Source of the DNA: Microcebus murinus
Lineage: Eukaryota; Chordata; Mammalia; Primates; Cheirogaleidae
Direction: 5' to 3'
DNA length: 64,000 nt
Assembly (NCBI RefSeq): GCF_040939455.1
Contig: NC_134117.1
Location: forward strand, 61,340,501 to 61,404,500
The first letter of the stretch is position 1; each line of letters begins with the position of its first letter. The notes below the pieces were generated by a model. That model was not told where the DNA came from. It worked only from the letters and a program-made list of their open reading frames with translations, and ran no database searches. Shown here piece by piece: positions 49,942 to 61,199 of this stretch. The translations under genes and the position numbers were made by a program.

Positions 49942-52900
49942 TTAATACCAGTTTGCTGGAGAATATATCTGGTGCTTGTTTTTCCATTCTTGGGATACTT
50001 CACTTAGTAGTATGGGTTCCAGCTCTAACCAGGAAAATATAAGATGTGCTATATCACCATTGTTTCTTAGAGCTGAATAGTACTCCATGGTATACATATA
50101 CCACATTTTATTAATCCATTCTTGGATTGATGGGCACTTGGGCTGTTTCCACAGCCTTGCAATTATGAATTGTGCTGCTATAAACATTCGAGTGCAGGTG
50201 TCTTTTTTGTAGAGTGTCACTGGATCATTTGGGTAGATGCCCAGCAATGGGATTGCTGGATCAAATGGTAGATTCACTTGTATCGCTTTAAGGTATCTCC
50301 ATATTGCTTTCCACAGAGGTTGAACTAGTTTGCAGTCCCACCAGCAGTGTAGGAGTGTTCCTCTCTCTCCGCAACCACGCCAGCATTTATTGTTTGGAGA
50401 TTTTTTGATAAAGGCCATTCTCACTGGGGTTAAGTGATATCTCATTGTGGTTTTGATTTGCATTTCCCTGATGATTAGAGATGTTGAGCATTTCTTCATA
50501 TGTTTGTTGGCCATTCTTCTGTCTTCTTTAGAAAAATTTCTGTTCAAGTCCTTTGCCCACTTTTTAATGGGGTTATTTGACTTTTTCTTCCTAATTTTCG
50601 TGAGTTCTAAGTATATTCTAGTTATCAGTCCCCTATCGGATACATAGGATGCAAAAATTTTCTCCCATTCTGTAGGTTGTCTGTTTACTTTCATGACTAT
50701 TTCTTTGGCTGTGCAGAAGCTTTGTAGTTTGATCATGTCCCATTTATTTATTTTTGTTGCTGCTGTGATTGCCTTTGGGGACTTCTTCATAAACTCTTTG
50801 CCCAGGCCGATGTCTAGGAGAGTGTTTCCAACTTTTTCCTCTAGAGTTCTAATAGTTTCATATCTTAGGTTTAAGTCTGTTATCCAGCATGAGTTGGTTT
50901 TTCTGAGAGGTGAAAGGTGTGGGTCCTGTTTTAGCCTTCTACAGGTGGCTATCCAGTTTTCCCAGCACCATTTATTGAAGAGAGATTCTTTTCCCCAGCG
51001 TATGTTTTTGTCTGCTTTGTCAAAGATGAGATGGCTATATGAGGATGGTTTTATATCAGGATTCTCACATCTGTTTCACTGGTCAATATTCCTGTTTTTG
51101 TGCCAATACCATATTGTTTTAATTACTACAGCTTTGTAGTATAGTTTGATATCTGGCATATTAATGCCTCCCATTTTGTTTTTGTTGCCCAGAATTGCTC
51201 TTGATATTCGGGGTCTTCTTTGGTTCCATACGAAGCGTAAAATTATTTTTTCTATATCTGTGAAGAATGCTGATGGGATTTAATAGGTATTGCATTGAAT
51301 CTGTAGATCAGTTTGGGTAGTATAGACATTTTGATGATATTGAGTCTGCCGATCCACAAGCATGGTATGGATTTCCATCTGTTTACATCCTCTGCTATTT
51401 CCTTCCTCAGTGTTTCATAGTTCTCCCTGTAGAGGTCTTTTACGTCCTTGGTTAAGTAAATTCCTAGGTACTTTAATTTCTTTGTTGCTATTGTGAAGGG
51501 AATTGAGTCTTTGATTTGGTTCTCAATTAGATTGTTGTTGGCGTATATGAATGCCTCTGATTTCTGTGTATTGATTTTGTATCCTGAGACTTTACTAAAT
51601 TCATTGATCAGTTCCAGGAGTTTCTTGGTTGAATCCTTGGGGTTTTCTAGATACAATATCATATCATCAGCAAACAGTGAAAGTTTGATCTCTTCTGCCC
51701 CTATTTGGATACCTTTGATTCCATTTTCCTGTCTGATTGCTGTAGCCAAGACTTCCAGCACTATGTTGAACAGAAGTGGAGATAGTGGGCAGCCTTGTCT
51801 GGTTCCAGTTCTAAGTGGGAATGATTTCAATCTTTCCCCATTCAGTATGATGTTGGCTATGGGTCTGTCATATATGGCTTGTATCATTTTTAGGTATGTC
51901 CCTTCTATGCCTATTTTCTTAAGTGTTCGTATCATGAAAGGGTGTTGAATTTTGTCAAAAGCTTTTTCTGCATCTATTGAAAGAATCATGTGGTCTTTGT
52001 TTTTGCTTATGTTTATGTGGTGAATTGCATTTATAGATTTACGTATGTTGAACCATCCCTGCATCCCTGGGATGAAGCCCACTTGGTCGTGGTGGATTAT
52101 TTTTTTGATAAATGTCTGGATTCGGTTAGCTAAGATTTTGTTGAAAATTTTTGCATCTATATTCATTAGGGATATTGGTCTGTAATTTTCCTTTTTTGTT
52201 GCATCCTTTCCTGGTTTTGGTATCAGAGTAATATTCGCTTCATAAAAGGTGTCGGGGAGGTTTCCGTTCTTCTCGATGTTGTGGAATAGTTTCTGCAAGA
52301 TAGGTACTAGTTCTTCTTTGTAAGTATGGTAAAATTCAGGTGTGAAGCCATCTGGACCGGGACTTTTCTTTTTAGGGAGATTTTTAATTGCTGTTTCTAT
52401 TTCAGCTGTTGAGATTGGTCTGTTCAGGGAATCTATTTCTTCCTGGTTGAGCCTAGGGAGGCTGTGTATTTCTAGAAATTTGTCCATTTCCTCCACATTT
52501 TCCAGTTTGTGTGCATAAAGATTTTTGTAGTATTCATAAATTGTATCTTGTATCTCTTTGGGATCAGTTGTGATATCTCCTTTTTTATTCCTGATGGAGC
52601 TTATTAGAGATTTCTCTTTTCTGCTTTTCGTTAGCTTAGCCAATGGTGTGTCAATTTTGTTTATTTTTTCAAAGAACCAACTTTTTGTTTTATTAATCTC
52701 CTGAATAGCTTTCCTGTTTTCAATTTCATTTAGTTCCGATTTGATCTTGTTGATTTCACTTCTTCTGCTGGGTTTGGGGTTGGTCTGTTCTTCTTTTTCC
52801 AGCTCTTTGAGTCGTTTCATTAGATTGTCTATTTGTGATCTTCTTGTCTTTTGGTTATAGGCATTTATGGAGATAAACTTTCCTCTCAGAACTGCTTTAT

Positions 52901-53816
52901 CTGTGTCCCAGAGGAGTTGATAACTTGTCTCTCCATTGTCGTTTTCTTCATAGAACTTTTTTATTTCCGTCTTGATTTCTTCATTTACGAAGTAATCATT
53001 TAGTAGGAGGTTGTTTAATTTCCACGTTTTTGTGTAGAAATGTGAGTTTCTGTTAGGGTTGATTTCTACTTTTATTCCACTGTGATCTGAGAAGGTACAT
53101 GGTATGATGTCTATTTTTTTAAATTTCTTGAGATTTTCTTTGTGTCCTAGGATATGGTCAATCTTAGAGAATGTCCTGTGAGCTGATTAGAAGAACGTAT
53201 ATTCAGTGGATTTTGGGTAGAATGTTCTGTAGATGTCTGTCAGACCCAATTGTTCTAGAGTTTTGTTTAAGTCCATTATTTCTTTATTAATTTTCTGTTT
53301 GGAGGATCTGTCTCGTGCCGTCAGTGGGGTATTGAAATCTCCGGCGATTATGGAGTTGCTATTAATCCATTTGCTTAGCTCCAGTAAGGTTTGCTTTATG
53401 AATCTGGGTGCACCTAAGTTGGGTGCATATATATTTAAAATTGTTATCTCTTCTTGTTGGACTGTGCCCTTCACCATTATATAATGACCCTCTTTGTCTT
53501 TTACTACTTTTGTTGGTTTAAAAACTAAATCGTCTGAAATTAGAACTGCCACACCAGCCTTCTTTTGGCTTCTATTTGCTTGGAATATTGATCTCCACCC
53601 TTTTATTTTTAGTCTATATGCATCCTTGCAGGTTAGATGTGTTTCCTGAAGACAGCATATACTTGGCCTGTATTTTCTTATCCATTCAGCCAGCCTATGT
53701 CTCTTGAGTGGAGAGTTTAAGCCATTCACATTTATTGAGAGAACTGATAGGTAAGGTAGATTACTGATCATTCTGTTGGATTGGATGTTGTTGCTATGAT
53801 TTTTGTCTTGAGCCAT
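49942..53816 (-). pseudogene. L1 ORF2 (endonuclease/reverse transcriptase), disabled
   Basis: ORF2p normally nicks the target and reverse-transcribes L1 RNA. Starting at 53816, the endonuclease domain shows LSINVNGLN, CLQETHL and IAGDFNTPL. An in-frame TAA at 53187-53189 stops it after 209 codons, and the same frame then continues. The reverse transcriptase lies in 51252-52820 and keeps the FADD catalytic box (LFADDMILY). A frameshift near 51280 breaks that frame. The C-terminal 282 codons (49942-50790) lie in another frame and keep the Cys-rich [16 protein letters not shown] motif. The protein cannot be made in full from this copy. Confidence 0.92.
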
Positions 53817-53857
53817 TGTAATATCTGGCCTTTAATATCTTTGGGTTTTGGTTGTTT

Positions 53858-54850
53858 TTATATTCGTGGGTTATTATTATGATGTTCCGTGCATAACGCG
53901 GTTTTAAGTACTTCTTGTAGGGCTGGTCTTGTCTTGGTGAATTCTCTGAGCCTTTGCTTGTCTGAGAATGTTTTTATTTCTCCTTCATATACGAAGCTTA
54001 GTTTTGCAGGGAATAATATTCTAGGCTGGGCATTGTTTTGTTTCAAAAGAGTGAGAATGGGGCCCCGGTCTCTCCTTGCTTGTAAAGTCTCATTAGAGAA
54101 GTCTGATGTTATTCGAATTGGCTTTCCCTTGTATGTTACTTGCTTCTTTTGTCTTACAGCTCTTAGAAGGGCCTCTTTAGTTGATACTTTGGTTAGTCTG
54201 ATGACTGCATGTCGTGACGTCTTCCTGTTTGCGTTGAATCTCCCAGGGGTCCTCTGAGCTTCTTGAACTTGTATATCAAGATTTTGAGCAAGGCCTGGGA
54301 AATTTTCCTCTATTATATCTTCAAACAGCTTGTCCAACCCTTGAGTGTTGTCTTCTTCCCCTTCTTGTAACCCTATGACCCTCACATTAGGTTTCTTCAC
54401 ATAATCCCACAGCTCTTGTAGGCTGTGCTCTTTTCTCTTGTTTCTCTGCTCTATTTCTGTGACTGATTTATTTAATTGGAGGGTGTTATCTTCAAGCTCT
54501 GAGATTCTTTCTTCTGTTTCATCTACCCTGTTCTTGAGACTTTCCACTGTATTTTGTAGTTCCTTGAATTGATTCTTCATTTCCAGGAGTTCGGTTACAC
54601 TTTTCTTCAATGTGTCTATTTCTTTTCTCATATCCTGGAGACTTTTTGTGGTTTCTTGGTGTTGGTTATTGAGTTGTTGTTGCAGCTGGGTGAGTGTTCT
54701 TATGTTCCACATACGAAATTCCTCTTCTGTCATATTGGTTGCCTGATTTTGGTCGGTGTCCGTTTCTAGGGGGCTGGTGCTCCTCTTTGTGGTTGTGTTT
54801 TCCATTTGGTTCTTCATATTTCCTGAGTTCTTTCGCTGATTTCTTCCCAT
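53858..54850 (-). CDS. L1 ORF1 protein, intact frame (330 aa)
   Basis: ORF1p is the trimeric RNA-binding chaperone of the L1 ribonucleoprotein and is needed in cis for retrotransposition. Seen: an N-terminal basic stretch (MGRNQRKNSGNMKNQ), a coiled coil with heptads from about residue 45 to 145 (for example LKNRVDETEERISELED), then the RRM and C-terminal domain (NVRVIGLQEGEE, RILFPAKLSFVYEGEI). The length is close to the usual 338 residues of primate L1. It ends 41 bases before the ORF2 start, as normal for L1. No break was seen in this copy, but the element as a whole is not autonomous because ORF2 is broken. Confidence 0.93.
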   Translation of the reverse strand: MGRNQRKNSGNMKNQMENTTTKRSTSPLETDTDQNQATNMTEEEFRMWNIRTLTQLQQQLNNQHQETTKSLQDMRKEIDTLKKSVTELLEMKNQFKELQNTVESLKNRVDETEERISELEDNTLQLNKSVTEIEQRNKRKEHSLQELWDYVKKPNVRVIGLQEGEEDNTQGLDKLFEDIIEENFPGLAQNLDIQVQEAQRTPGRFNANRKTSRHAVIRLTKVSTKEALLRAVRQKKQVTYKGKPIRITSDFSNETLQARRDRGPILTLLKQNNAQPRILFPAKLSFVYEGEIKTFSDKQRLREFTKTRPALQEVLKTALCTEHHNNNPRI

Positions 54851-56217
54851 GTCGATCAGTTGTTGTTTCTTTCCTTAGGTTATTGTTTGGGTATTCACAC
54901 ACCTTGTTTAGTTTCTGAGGCGTTAGGTGGTGCCTGTGGGTGAAATTGGACCACTCCCTGTATATTGAGTCAGTGGGTGCCGTGGAAAGGCTGTGCAAGA
55001 TGCCGTCCCTGTCAGTAGGTGGCGTTTGCTTGGAGGAACAGGCTATGGTGTTGATTTTGAGTCCTGTTATCAGCTCTCGTTCTGAGCGGAGCTGGGTTGG
55101 GTAAGCCTGCCCTCAGGCCGTTAGCAGGGGTCAAAGTTCTGTTCTCTGCTTCCAGGGAAAGCTGTCAGGGTGGGGCTGGAATGGTCCCGCTCAGCCAGAA
55201 AGTCTGGGTGTGGGGGTAGGGCTGTCTGAGACCCGCAGTCTGCAGCAGGCCTCGCTTCTTTCCACCCTCCCCAACTCCGCAGCTACTCCTGGGCCTCTGC
55301 CAGCAGGCCAGACCACAAGCCACCAGGCCTCCCCGGACTGTGATGCCGGCGGGGAGGTTCACTGCACAGGAACGCCACCTGGGTTGGGCGCACGGCCTCC
55401 TCCTGGGAGGAGGGTTGCCCTCTAGGATGCCGATCCGCCCCTGGAGGCACACACACCTCAGTAGGCTGTTCACGTATAACCCTTCTGTGCCCCGGGCAAT
55501 GCTAGCCCTCGGTGCAGGGGATCTGGTCTGCAGGTCCGACCTCTGGGTCCCAGAGTTCAAACTGTATTCCCACCAGGGAGAGGATTTCCGGACCTAATTC
55601 ACCCACAGGGAGCCCAAGCTGGGTCTATGTCTCTCAGCCTCTGAGTTGGCACCGTTTTCCTAGGAACCGGGTGTCAGCAGCACCTGGGAGGGCGGGCGGG
55701 GTCCCAAATGGGAAGGTCCCGTTCCCTGGAGGTGCCTCCGGCTGGTGGCTGTATTGTCTCTCTGGGCAGCCGCGGGTAGGGTCGGCGGAGGGGGGGAGGA
55801 GGCAATATGGCGCCTGCCGCGCGGCTCGGGTCCATGCACACGGAGGTGCCCGGAGGAAGTTGGGAACCTGGTGCCACGTCTGCTACAGGCTCACCGTTGG
55901 CAGGCGGCGGCAGTCTCTGGGCTGGTGTCCGCAGGTCTCTCCACCCGCTGGGGAGCCCACCAGCAGTCCCGAATGCAGGGGAGGGGAAACAGCAAAACCA
56001 CCTACTCTTGCCACTGGTCTCCGGGCTGCTCTGGTGGTCTCAGCCTCCAGTTCTCCTCTGCAGCCTCCTCCGGTGGAGTCTCCCGGGGTCTCAGGTACCC
56101 CTCCTTCCGGCCCTTGTCCGCTGTATGCTCGTCTTCTTGCTTCTTTCCTCTAGTTTCTGCTAGAATCTGTCTTTTCTGCAGAGACCCTCTGTCTGGCAGT
56201 GTTATTTGTCCGCCATC
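54851..56217 (-). promoter_or_regulatory. L1 5' UTR / internal promoter
   Basis: About 1.37 kb, GC- and CpG-rich relative to its flanks. The extreme 5' end reads AGATGGCGGACAAATAAC on the minus strand, resembling the YY1 site that sets the L1 start. On the opposite strand long open frames occur (55512-56153, 55745-56248), in the position where primate L1s have an antisense promoter and ORF0. Confidence 0.75.
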
Positions 56218-56232
56218 TCCTGTATTTTATTT

Positions 56233-56325
56233 GTATGTTTTTTACTGATTCCCCCTATATTTTCAATCCCCAGTTGGTTGAATCGATGTATGAGGAACCC
56301 ATGGATAAGGAGGTCTGACTGTATT
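56233..56325. mobile_element. Tigger-type DNA transposon, second half
   Basis: gttggttgaatcgatgtatg, aggaacccatggataaggag and gtctgactgtatt are the other terminus of the element at 49370-49570. The split is explained by the L1 insertion. Confidence 0.8.
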
Positions 56326-57420
56326 TGATTTGCAAAGGAAAATGGGTTTCATTGATTGAAATGCTCCCTTTTAATGCAGTATTTTGCTCAATTAAATATT
56401 TAGCAGAGGGTCTGAGGGAGGAAGTGTGGAAATTGATAACCAAAATCAAACCATCACACCAATCTGGTGGTGCTATTATTGCATATTGCACAGAAGATGC
56501 GACACCTATCAACAAAGCTACAACCATGACATGAGGGCCAACCGTTGGACATGCAAATTTTTTGTAGTTTCTTGTTTTGTTCTCAAATCAAGCCCTCCAG
56601 AAGGTTATGTAGGCAATTGCTGATAAAAACATTTATAAAAAGAATTCACCTACTTCTTATGTTTTTAAATACCTTCTTCTTTAACTTCCTTGAAGCCTCT
56701 TGAAATCACATAGAGGCATTTGTGGATTTTTTTTCTCTTAATAAAGAGTATTATTTAGACTTATAATATATATTATATGTGTTGTGGAGTGATTTCTGCC
56801 CATTTTCTTTTAAAAATGTTTTAAAGTAATATATATTAAAAAGACTATTATAAGGATTTAATATATTTCATGTTACATATGTGTGTTACAAAATTTAATT
56901 GATTAATGGCAGCAAGCTATAAGGCTTAAATGTCTAAATGCTCAATTCCCCCAAAAGAGAGAAATTATGTGTCCTAATAATGGATTCAATAGTTTTTCTA
57001 AGATTTTTCTCACTTAGTAAAGGTTTCCTCATCATGTCTTTCCAGTTGTAAATATCTTAAACATTTCTATATAACTAAGGAGAAGACAGTGCTATTGCCA
57101 TATTATGCACTTATTGTTTTAAAAATGCATTTTTGCTATGTAAGCAATTATTTTTTGTTGTCTACATTGCTTGTTTTGCCATCAGTCATCTGATAGTCAT
57201 TTCTCTTAGTGTCTTTCATTAGTCAGCATTATGGTAGTAAGTGTTTACTTTAGTGAGAGCCAAATGATCATTGTGGTTTCTAATGTCACTATTTCAGAAC
57301 TGTACGTGAAGGTCCTTCTTTAGTTATCATCTGATTATTTTTCAGTTATCCAAGTCCTTGTGTTGCCTGAGCATGACAGATGGAATGCTGTTGAGCCCAG
57401 CTGCTTGCACAGACATGTGT
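56326..57420. other. AT-rich unique sequence
   Basis: No repeat recognised. A 69-codon frame at 56325-56534 is not supported by splice sites or any family. Confidence 0.5.
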
Positions 57421-57424
57421 TAGC

Positions 57425-57479
57425 ATGGGAGAAAGAGTGGCGGACGAGCTTGTGTTTGGAATGGACCCCATGACCACAG
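57425..57479 (+). CDS. Candidate first coding exon, unrecognised
   Basis: ATG at 57425 opens 18 codons plus one base (MGERVADELVFGMDPMTT) to a donor gtagct at 57480. Its phase (1) fits the next candidate exon at 57578, leaving a 98-base intron. The context of the ATG (agcATGGGA) is favourable. It could also be chance. Confidence 0.3.
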
Positions 57480-57577
57480 GTAGCTGGAAAGAATGGCTTT
57501 AGTTCAAAAATAGTGTTTGTAGGTTTAAAGACATTATTTAAATTGAGTTATTTGTTTTGAAATTTATTTTACTTTAG

Positions 57578-57651
57578 GTGCTTCCAGGGATTTTGATAAT
57601 GCACCTAAAATAGTAAAGCAGATGCTAACCGGATTTGGAAGCAGTGAAAAG
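57578..57651 (+). CDS. Candidate exon of an unrecognised gene
   Basis: Acceptor ttactttag after a T-rich tract, donor gtaata, 74 bases. Only one phase is open, the one that continues both 48244-48399 and 57425-57479, giving SRDFDNAPKIVKQMLTGFGS. I do not recognise it. There is no downstream exon that I can link. Confidence 0.4.
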
Positions 57652-58533
57652 GTAATAGCTAATTTTCATCCTTTCCACGTGTGAAATCATGGGTCAAGTG
57701 TCTCTTTCAGAGATGCTTCTGATTGTAAGTTACTAGCATTTACTTTTGCTTGTCTTATTTCAGGTAGAACTGAAGTGATTTATTGTAAATAGTATTCTAA
57801 ATGTTATTCTCTGAATAACAAAAATAGAGCATTCTCTTAGGTCAGAATTAGCTTGTGAGATGTTAACTATGACTTCATGAGTTCAGCAAGTGCCGAAGTA
57901 AATTCTTAGCCTTTTCACATGGGCTAAAAAAGAGCCTACTTTCTGAGCTTGCTTACTTTACGCTGTCCATGAATTTCAGACTCCCACACTGTCATGGTTG
58001 CTCCTTGAAGCACTTCAGTACTCTGGACTGTGGATTTCTGTATTTAGAGTGGCTCACCCAGGTTCTCCAGGGAGTACTCAGAACTAGATTAAAATGATTT
58101 TAAGTTTTCTCTCTTGCTCACACATTTCCTAATTGATTTCAGTCTTCCTTCTTTCAGAGGAACAATGAAATTTCTTGGGGCTTAAAAGCAATTTTCTATT
58201 GTATTTCTTCCATTTCAGCCAGGATATTTATTCCTTTATATATTAGATTGTACTTTCTCTGTTAAATGTTGGTGTTGGGAGGCTTTTCTGTTCCATTAGT
58301 TTCATCATTTGGGTTATAGCTTGAAGTTATGATCTACAGTAATACAGGGAAACTGAGTCCAGACACTCAATCTGCCATTGCATAGGAAAGAAGAGTCCTT
58401 CTAAGGATAATGAAAATATTGTTCTATGTTTATTTTTTCATTTATTAAAATAACATAAATATATAATATTCCTAAATAGGCACTTGAAAATGGTAAAAGC
58501 TGTAGGCCCTCTGTTCACCAGAAATATCCCTCC
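57652..58533. other. No feature recognised
   Basis: AT-rich unique sequence with no clear repeat or splice-bounded frame. Confidence 0.5.
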
Positions 58534-58550
58534 AAGAAAGAAAGATAATA

Positions 58551-58870
58551 TCTCATGCCTGTCATCCTAGCAGTCTGGGAGGCAGAGGCAGGTAAGTCAT
58601 TTGAGTTCAGGAGTTTGAGACCTGAGCAAGAGCAAGACCCCATCTCTACTGAAGAAAATGGAAAGAAATTAGCCAGACAACTAAAAATATATAGAAAAAA
58701 GTAGCTGGTCATGGTGGCCCATGCCTGTAGTCTCAGCTACTTGAGAGACTGAGGCAGGAGGATCGCTTGAGCCCAGGAGTTTGAGGTTGCTGTGAGCTAG
58801 GCTGATGCCACGGCACTCTAGCCTGGGGAACAGAGTGAGAGACTCTGTCTCAAAAAGAAAAAAAAAAAGA
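58551..58870 (+). mobile_element. Strepsirrhine Alu, slightly 5'-truncated
   Basis: Both arms are present. The left arm has cctgagcaagagcaagaccc, and the right arm has gctaggctgatgccacggca and ctctagcctggggaacagag. It ends in an A-rich tail with GAAA units. Near-perfect direct repeats aagaaagaaagataata (58534-58550) and aagaaagaaacataata (58871-58887) flank it. It lacks the first bases of the left arm. Confidence 0.92.
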
Positions 58871-58887
58871 AAGAAAGAAACATAATA

Positions 58888-59532
58888 GATGCATCATTAT
58901 ATCAGTGCTTTAAATATGTCAGTGAGGCACTTTGATCATCAACTGGGTCTTCATTTTATTCTAACCATGAGCTAAGAACAGTTATATTTGTGGCGATAAA
59001 AATTCAATATTGCTTTGTCTACAAAACCACAACCAGTGGTATAAAGGGGAAGATTGTTTACTCATTCCCTGTGTCACTGGTTTCCCATTCTGACATGGTT
59101 TTTCAGGAAATATTACAGATGATTTGCTTTGCACCCACCAGTGTGCATGTGCTAAGAATTTAGAATAGGCAAAACAAGTGTTCCTTTGGGTACAATGCAC
59201 ATTACAGCCTAGGGTGAGAATAGTAAGAGTAGATTCAGTGAGATGAGTTAGTAAGCACTGCAGTAGTCCAGGCATGATAGAACAGACGCTTGAATGAGCT
59301 TGGTGAAAGTAGGAATGGAGAAACATGGTGAGTTCAAGAGATGTGTATATTGTAGAATCAATGTGTTTTTGTGATGTTCTGGTTGTGAGGGCTGAGGGAA
59401 GTTAAAGGTCTTTTTAAGATTTCCACCTCATGCATGTACAATTGTTGGTGCCACTCCCTGAGGAACCTGGAGACTAAGCTGGGCTAAGGCTGGCAAGTAG
59501 GGAGATCATGAGTTCAAGGGGAGGGTTGTTTT
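58888..59532. other. No feature recognised
   Basis: Unique sequence; no repeat or coding evidence. Confidence 0.5.
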
Positions 59533-59660
59533 TAAATGTTTTTTAGAGCTGGAGTCTTGCTATGTTTCCCAAGCTGGATTTGAACTGCTGGGCACAAGTG
59601 ATTCTCCTGCCTCAGCCATCGGAGTAGCTGGGGCTCTAGGCATGTACCATCATGGGGGAT
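59533..59660 (-). mobile_element. Alu monomer (FLAM-like), antisense
   Basis: tagagctggagtcttgctat, then gtgattctcctgcctcagcc and gtagctggggctctaggcat. A single arm, old. Confidence 0.7.
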
Positions 59661-60604
59661 CCATGAATTCTGTTTTGTTCAGGTTGGATTTGAGGTACTT
59701 TGGTAAAGATTTCAAGTTAGATGTGTGGGTGTGGAGTGTGGTGGAGAGGTTTGGATGTTGAAGTTCCCCATTCATTAAGGCAGGGCTTGGCATGAAGAGG
59801 AAGACCAGGGTCAGTTCCAAAGTCTTTGGTGAATGGGAATATAATGAGGGTATTTGTTAGATGGCGCATGAAGGGACTTGGATAGGTCTCTAGTCAAATG
59901 GTTCTGGACTTGGAAGGAATAGCGCTTTAGACAAGAGGTGGGGTTAGACATGGTCTGGGAGTGGTGGTGGGAACAAAGAGCTCACTTCTTCACCCTGAAA
60001 CAGCTGGGGTGAGAGTGAATAGATTACACCTGAGAGGACTTAGGGAAAGCAGGATCAGCAGGAGAGAGCCAGGTTTTGACTAATTCAGAGGAGTAGAAGG
60101 AATGCTTTAGAGCAGTTGAGGACATGGAAAGTTTCTATAACGGAAAAGGTCTAGACCGTGTTTGAGACGAAGAGCTCTGTCCCTTCACTGAATGTTTATT
60201 CTCTTGTTCTGAATATTCATGTTATGATGTACAGATTCTCTCTACTGTAGAACCAAGCTTTTAAATGGGGTTATATGCCAATAGATTTTCCATTATCTAG
60301 GTACATAACATTTTTATATTTTCTCCCATTGACTGTGGTTTTATGCCTCTCCTGCATTTTCTACTTCTTACATATCTGCTTTTTATTTGGGACTCATATG
60401 AAAGAGCAAAATGTATCTTGAAAATTCATGCAAAAGAGCACAAGAATCTAGCAGAACCTTGACTGACCTATGAGACTTGAGATGCCAAAGAATTCCAATT
60501 GTTCTTGAGGGGAAGAAATTGGAAGTGAAATGACGTGGAGAAACTGTAACTTTACACTTATAGTTATACATCTTTTGCAGTATTTCTTATAGTCTGCCTT
60601 TTTT
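59661..60604. other. Mostly unique sequence
   Basis: A T-rich stretch near 60230-60390 has some L1-antisense character but is not secure. Nothing else seen. Confidence 0.4.
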
Positions 60605-60902
60605 CTTTTATCTTTTTTTTGTGGACACATACTCTCACTGTGTCAGCCCAGTAGAATGCAGTAGCATCATCATAGCACACTGCAACCGAAACTCCTGGGC
60701 CCAAGCAATCCTCCGGCCTCAGCCTCCCCATTAACTGGGACTACAGTCACACACCACCATGCCCAGGTAATTTTTCTGTTTTTTGTAGAGATGGGGTCTT
60801 GCTCTTGCTCAGGCTGGCCTTCAACTCCTGAGCTCAAGCGATCCTCCCACCTTGTCCTCCTAGAGTGCTAGGATTATAGGCAGGAGCCATCAGGCTTGGC
60901 CT
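60605..60902 (-). mobile_element. Alu, antisense, older copy
   Basis: A poly-T start, then gcaaccgaaactcctgggcc, gtagagatggggtcttgctc and gtgctaggattataggcagg. Both arms present with many changes. Confidence 0.9.
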
Positions 60903-61009
60903 GCCTTTTTGACTATGTTCATTCTATTGAATATTCTGTGAAGGGAGAGAGCTCTTCTATTGAATATGAAATGGCATCTTATATCATTGACATTTAAATT
61001 CTTCTTGCC

Positions 61010-61135
61010 AAAATGTTAATGCCATCCCCATTAGATCATTTTCCTAGTGACTGGTCATGTTGAGCATCTTCTCCTGTGCTATTGGTCATTTGTATATCTG
61101 CCTGAGAATTGTGCATTCAAATATTTCTCCTCCCT
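61010..61135 (-). mobile_element. L1 ORF2 3' fragment, antisense
   Basis: gactggtcatgttgagcatc and gtgctattggtcatttgtat match the L1 antisense text also seen near 36690-36740 and 50470. Confidence 0.6.
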
Positions 61136-61199
61136 TTCTTAGTTGACTTGAGTCAGTGGAGTCTAGTCTGCACTCTCAGCATTTGTTTTTGCAAAGAAT

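Larger units (their letters stand above)
49583..56217 (-). mobile_element. Full-length L1 with target-site duplication and 3' transduction
   Basis: Flanked by the 15-bp repeat tcctgtattttattt at 49568-49582 and 56218-56232. On the minus strand the order is: 5' end with a YY1-like GATGGCGGAC start (56217), GC-rich 5' UTR (to 54851), ORF1 (54850-53858), a 41-base spacer, ORF2 (53816-49942), 3' UTR to about 49735, first A-tail, about 90 bases of foreign sequence, second A-tail. Total 6.6 kb. It lies inside a Tigger element, which dates it as the later insertion. It is one of the youngest elements in the window. Confidence 0.93.

Noticed and set aside
54569..54918. Plus-strand open frames over L1 ORF1
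   Set aside because: They are shadows of the minus-strand ORF1 coding sequence.
56325..56534. 69-codon frame with a weak helicase-like look (GGAIIAYC)
   Set aside because: No credible splice borders and the resemblance is a handful of residues.
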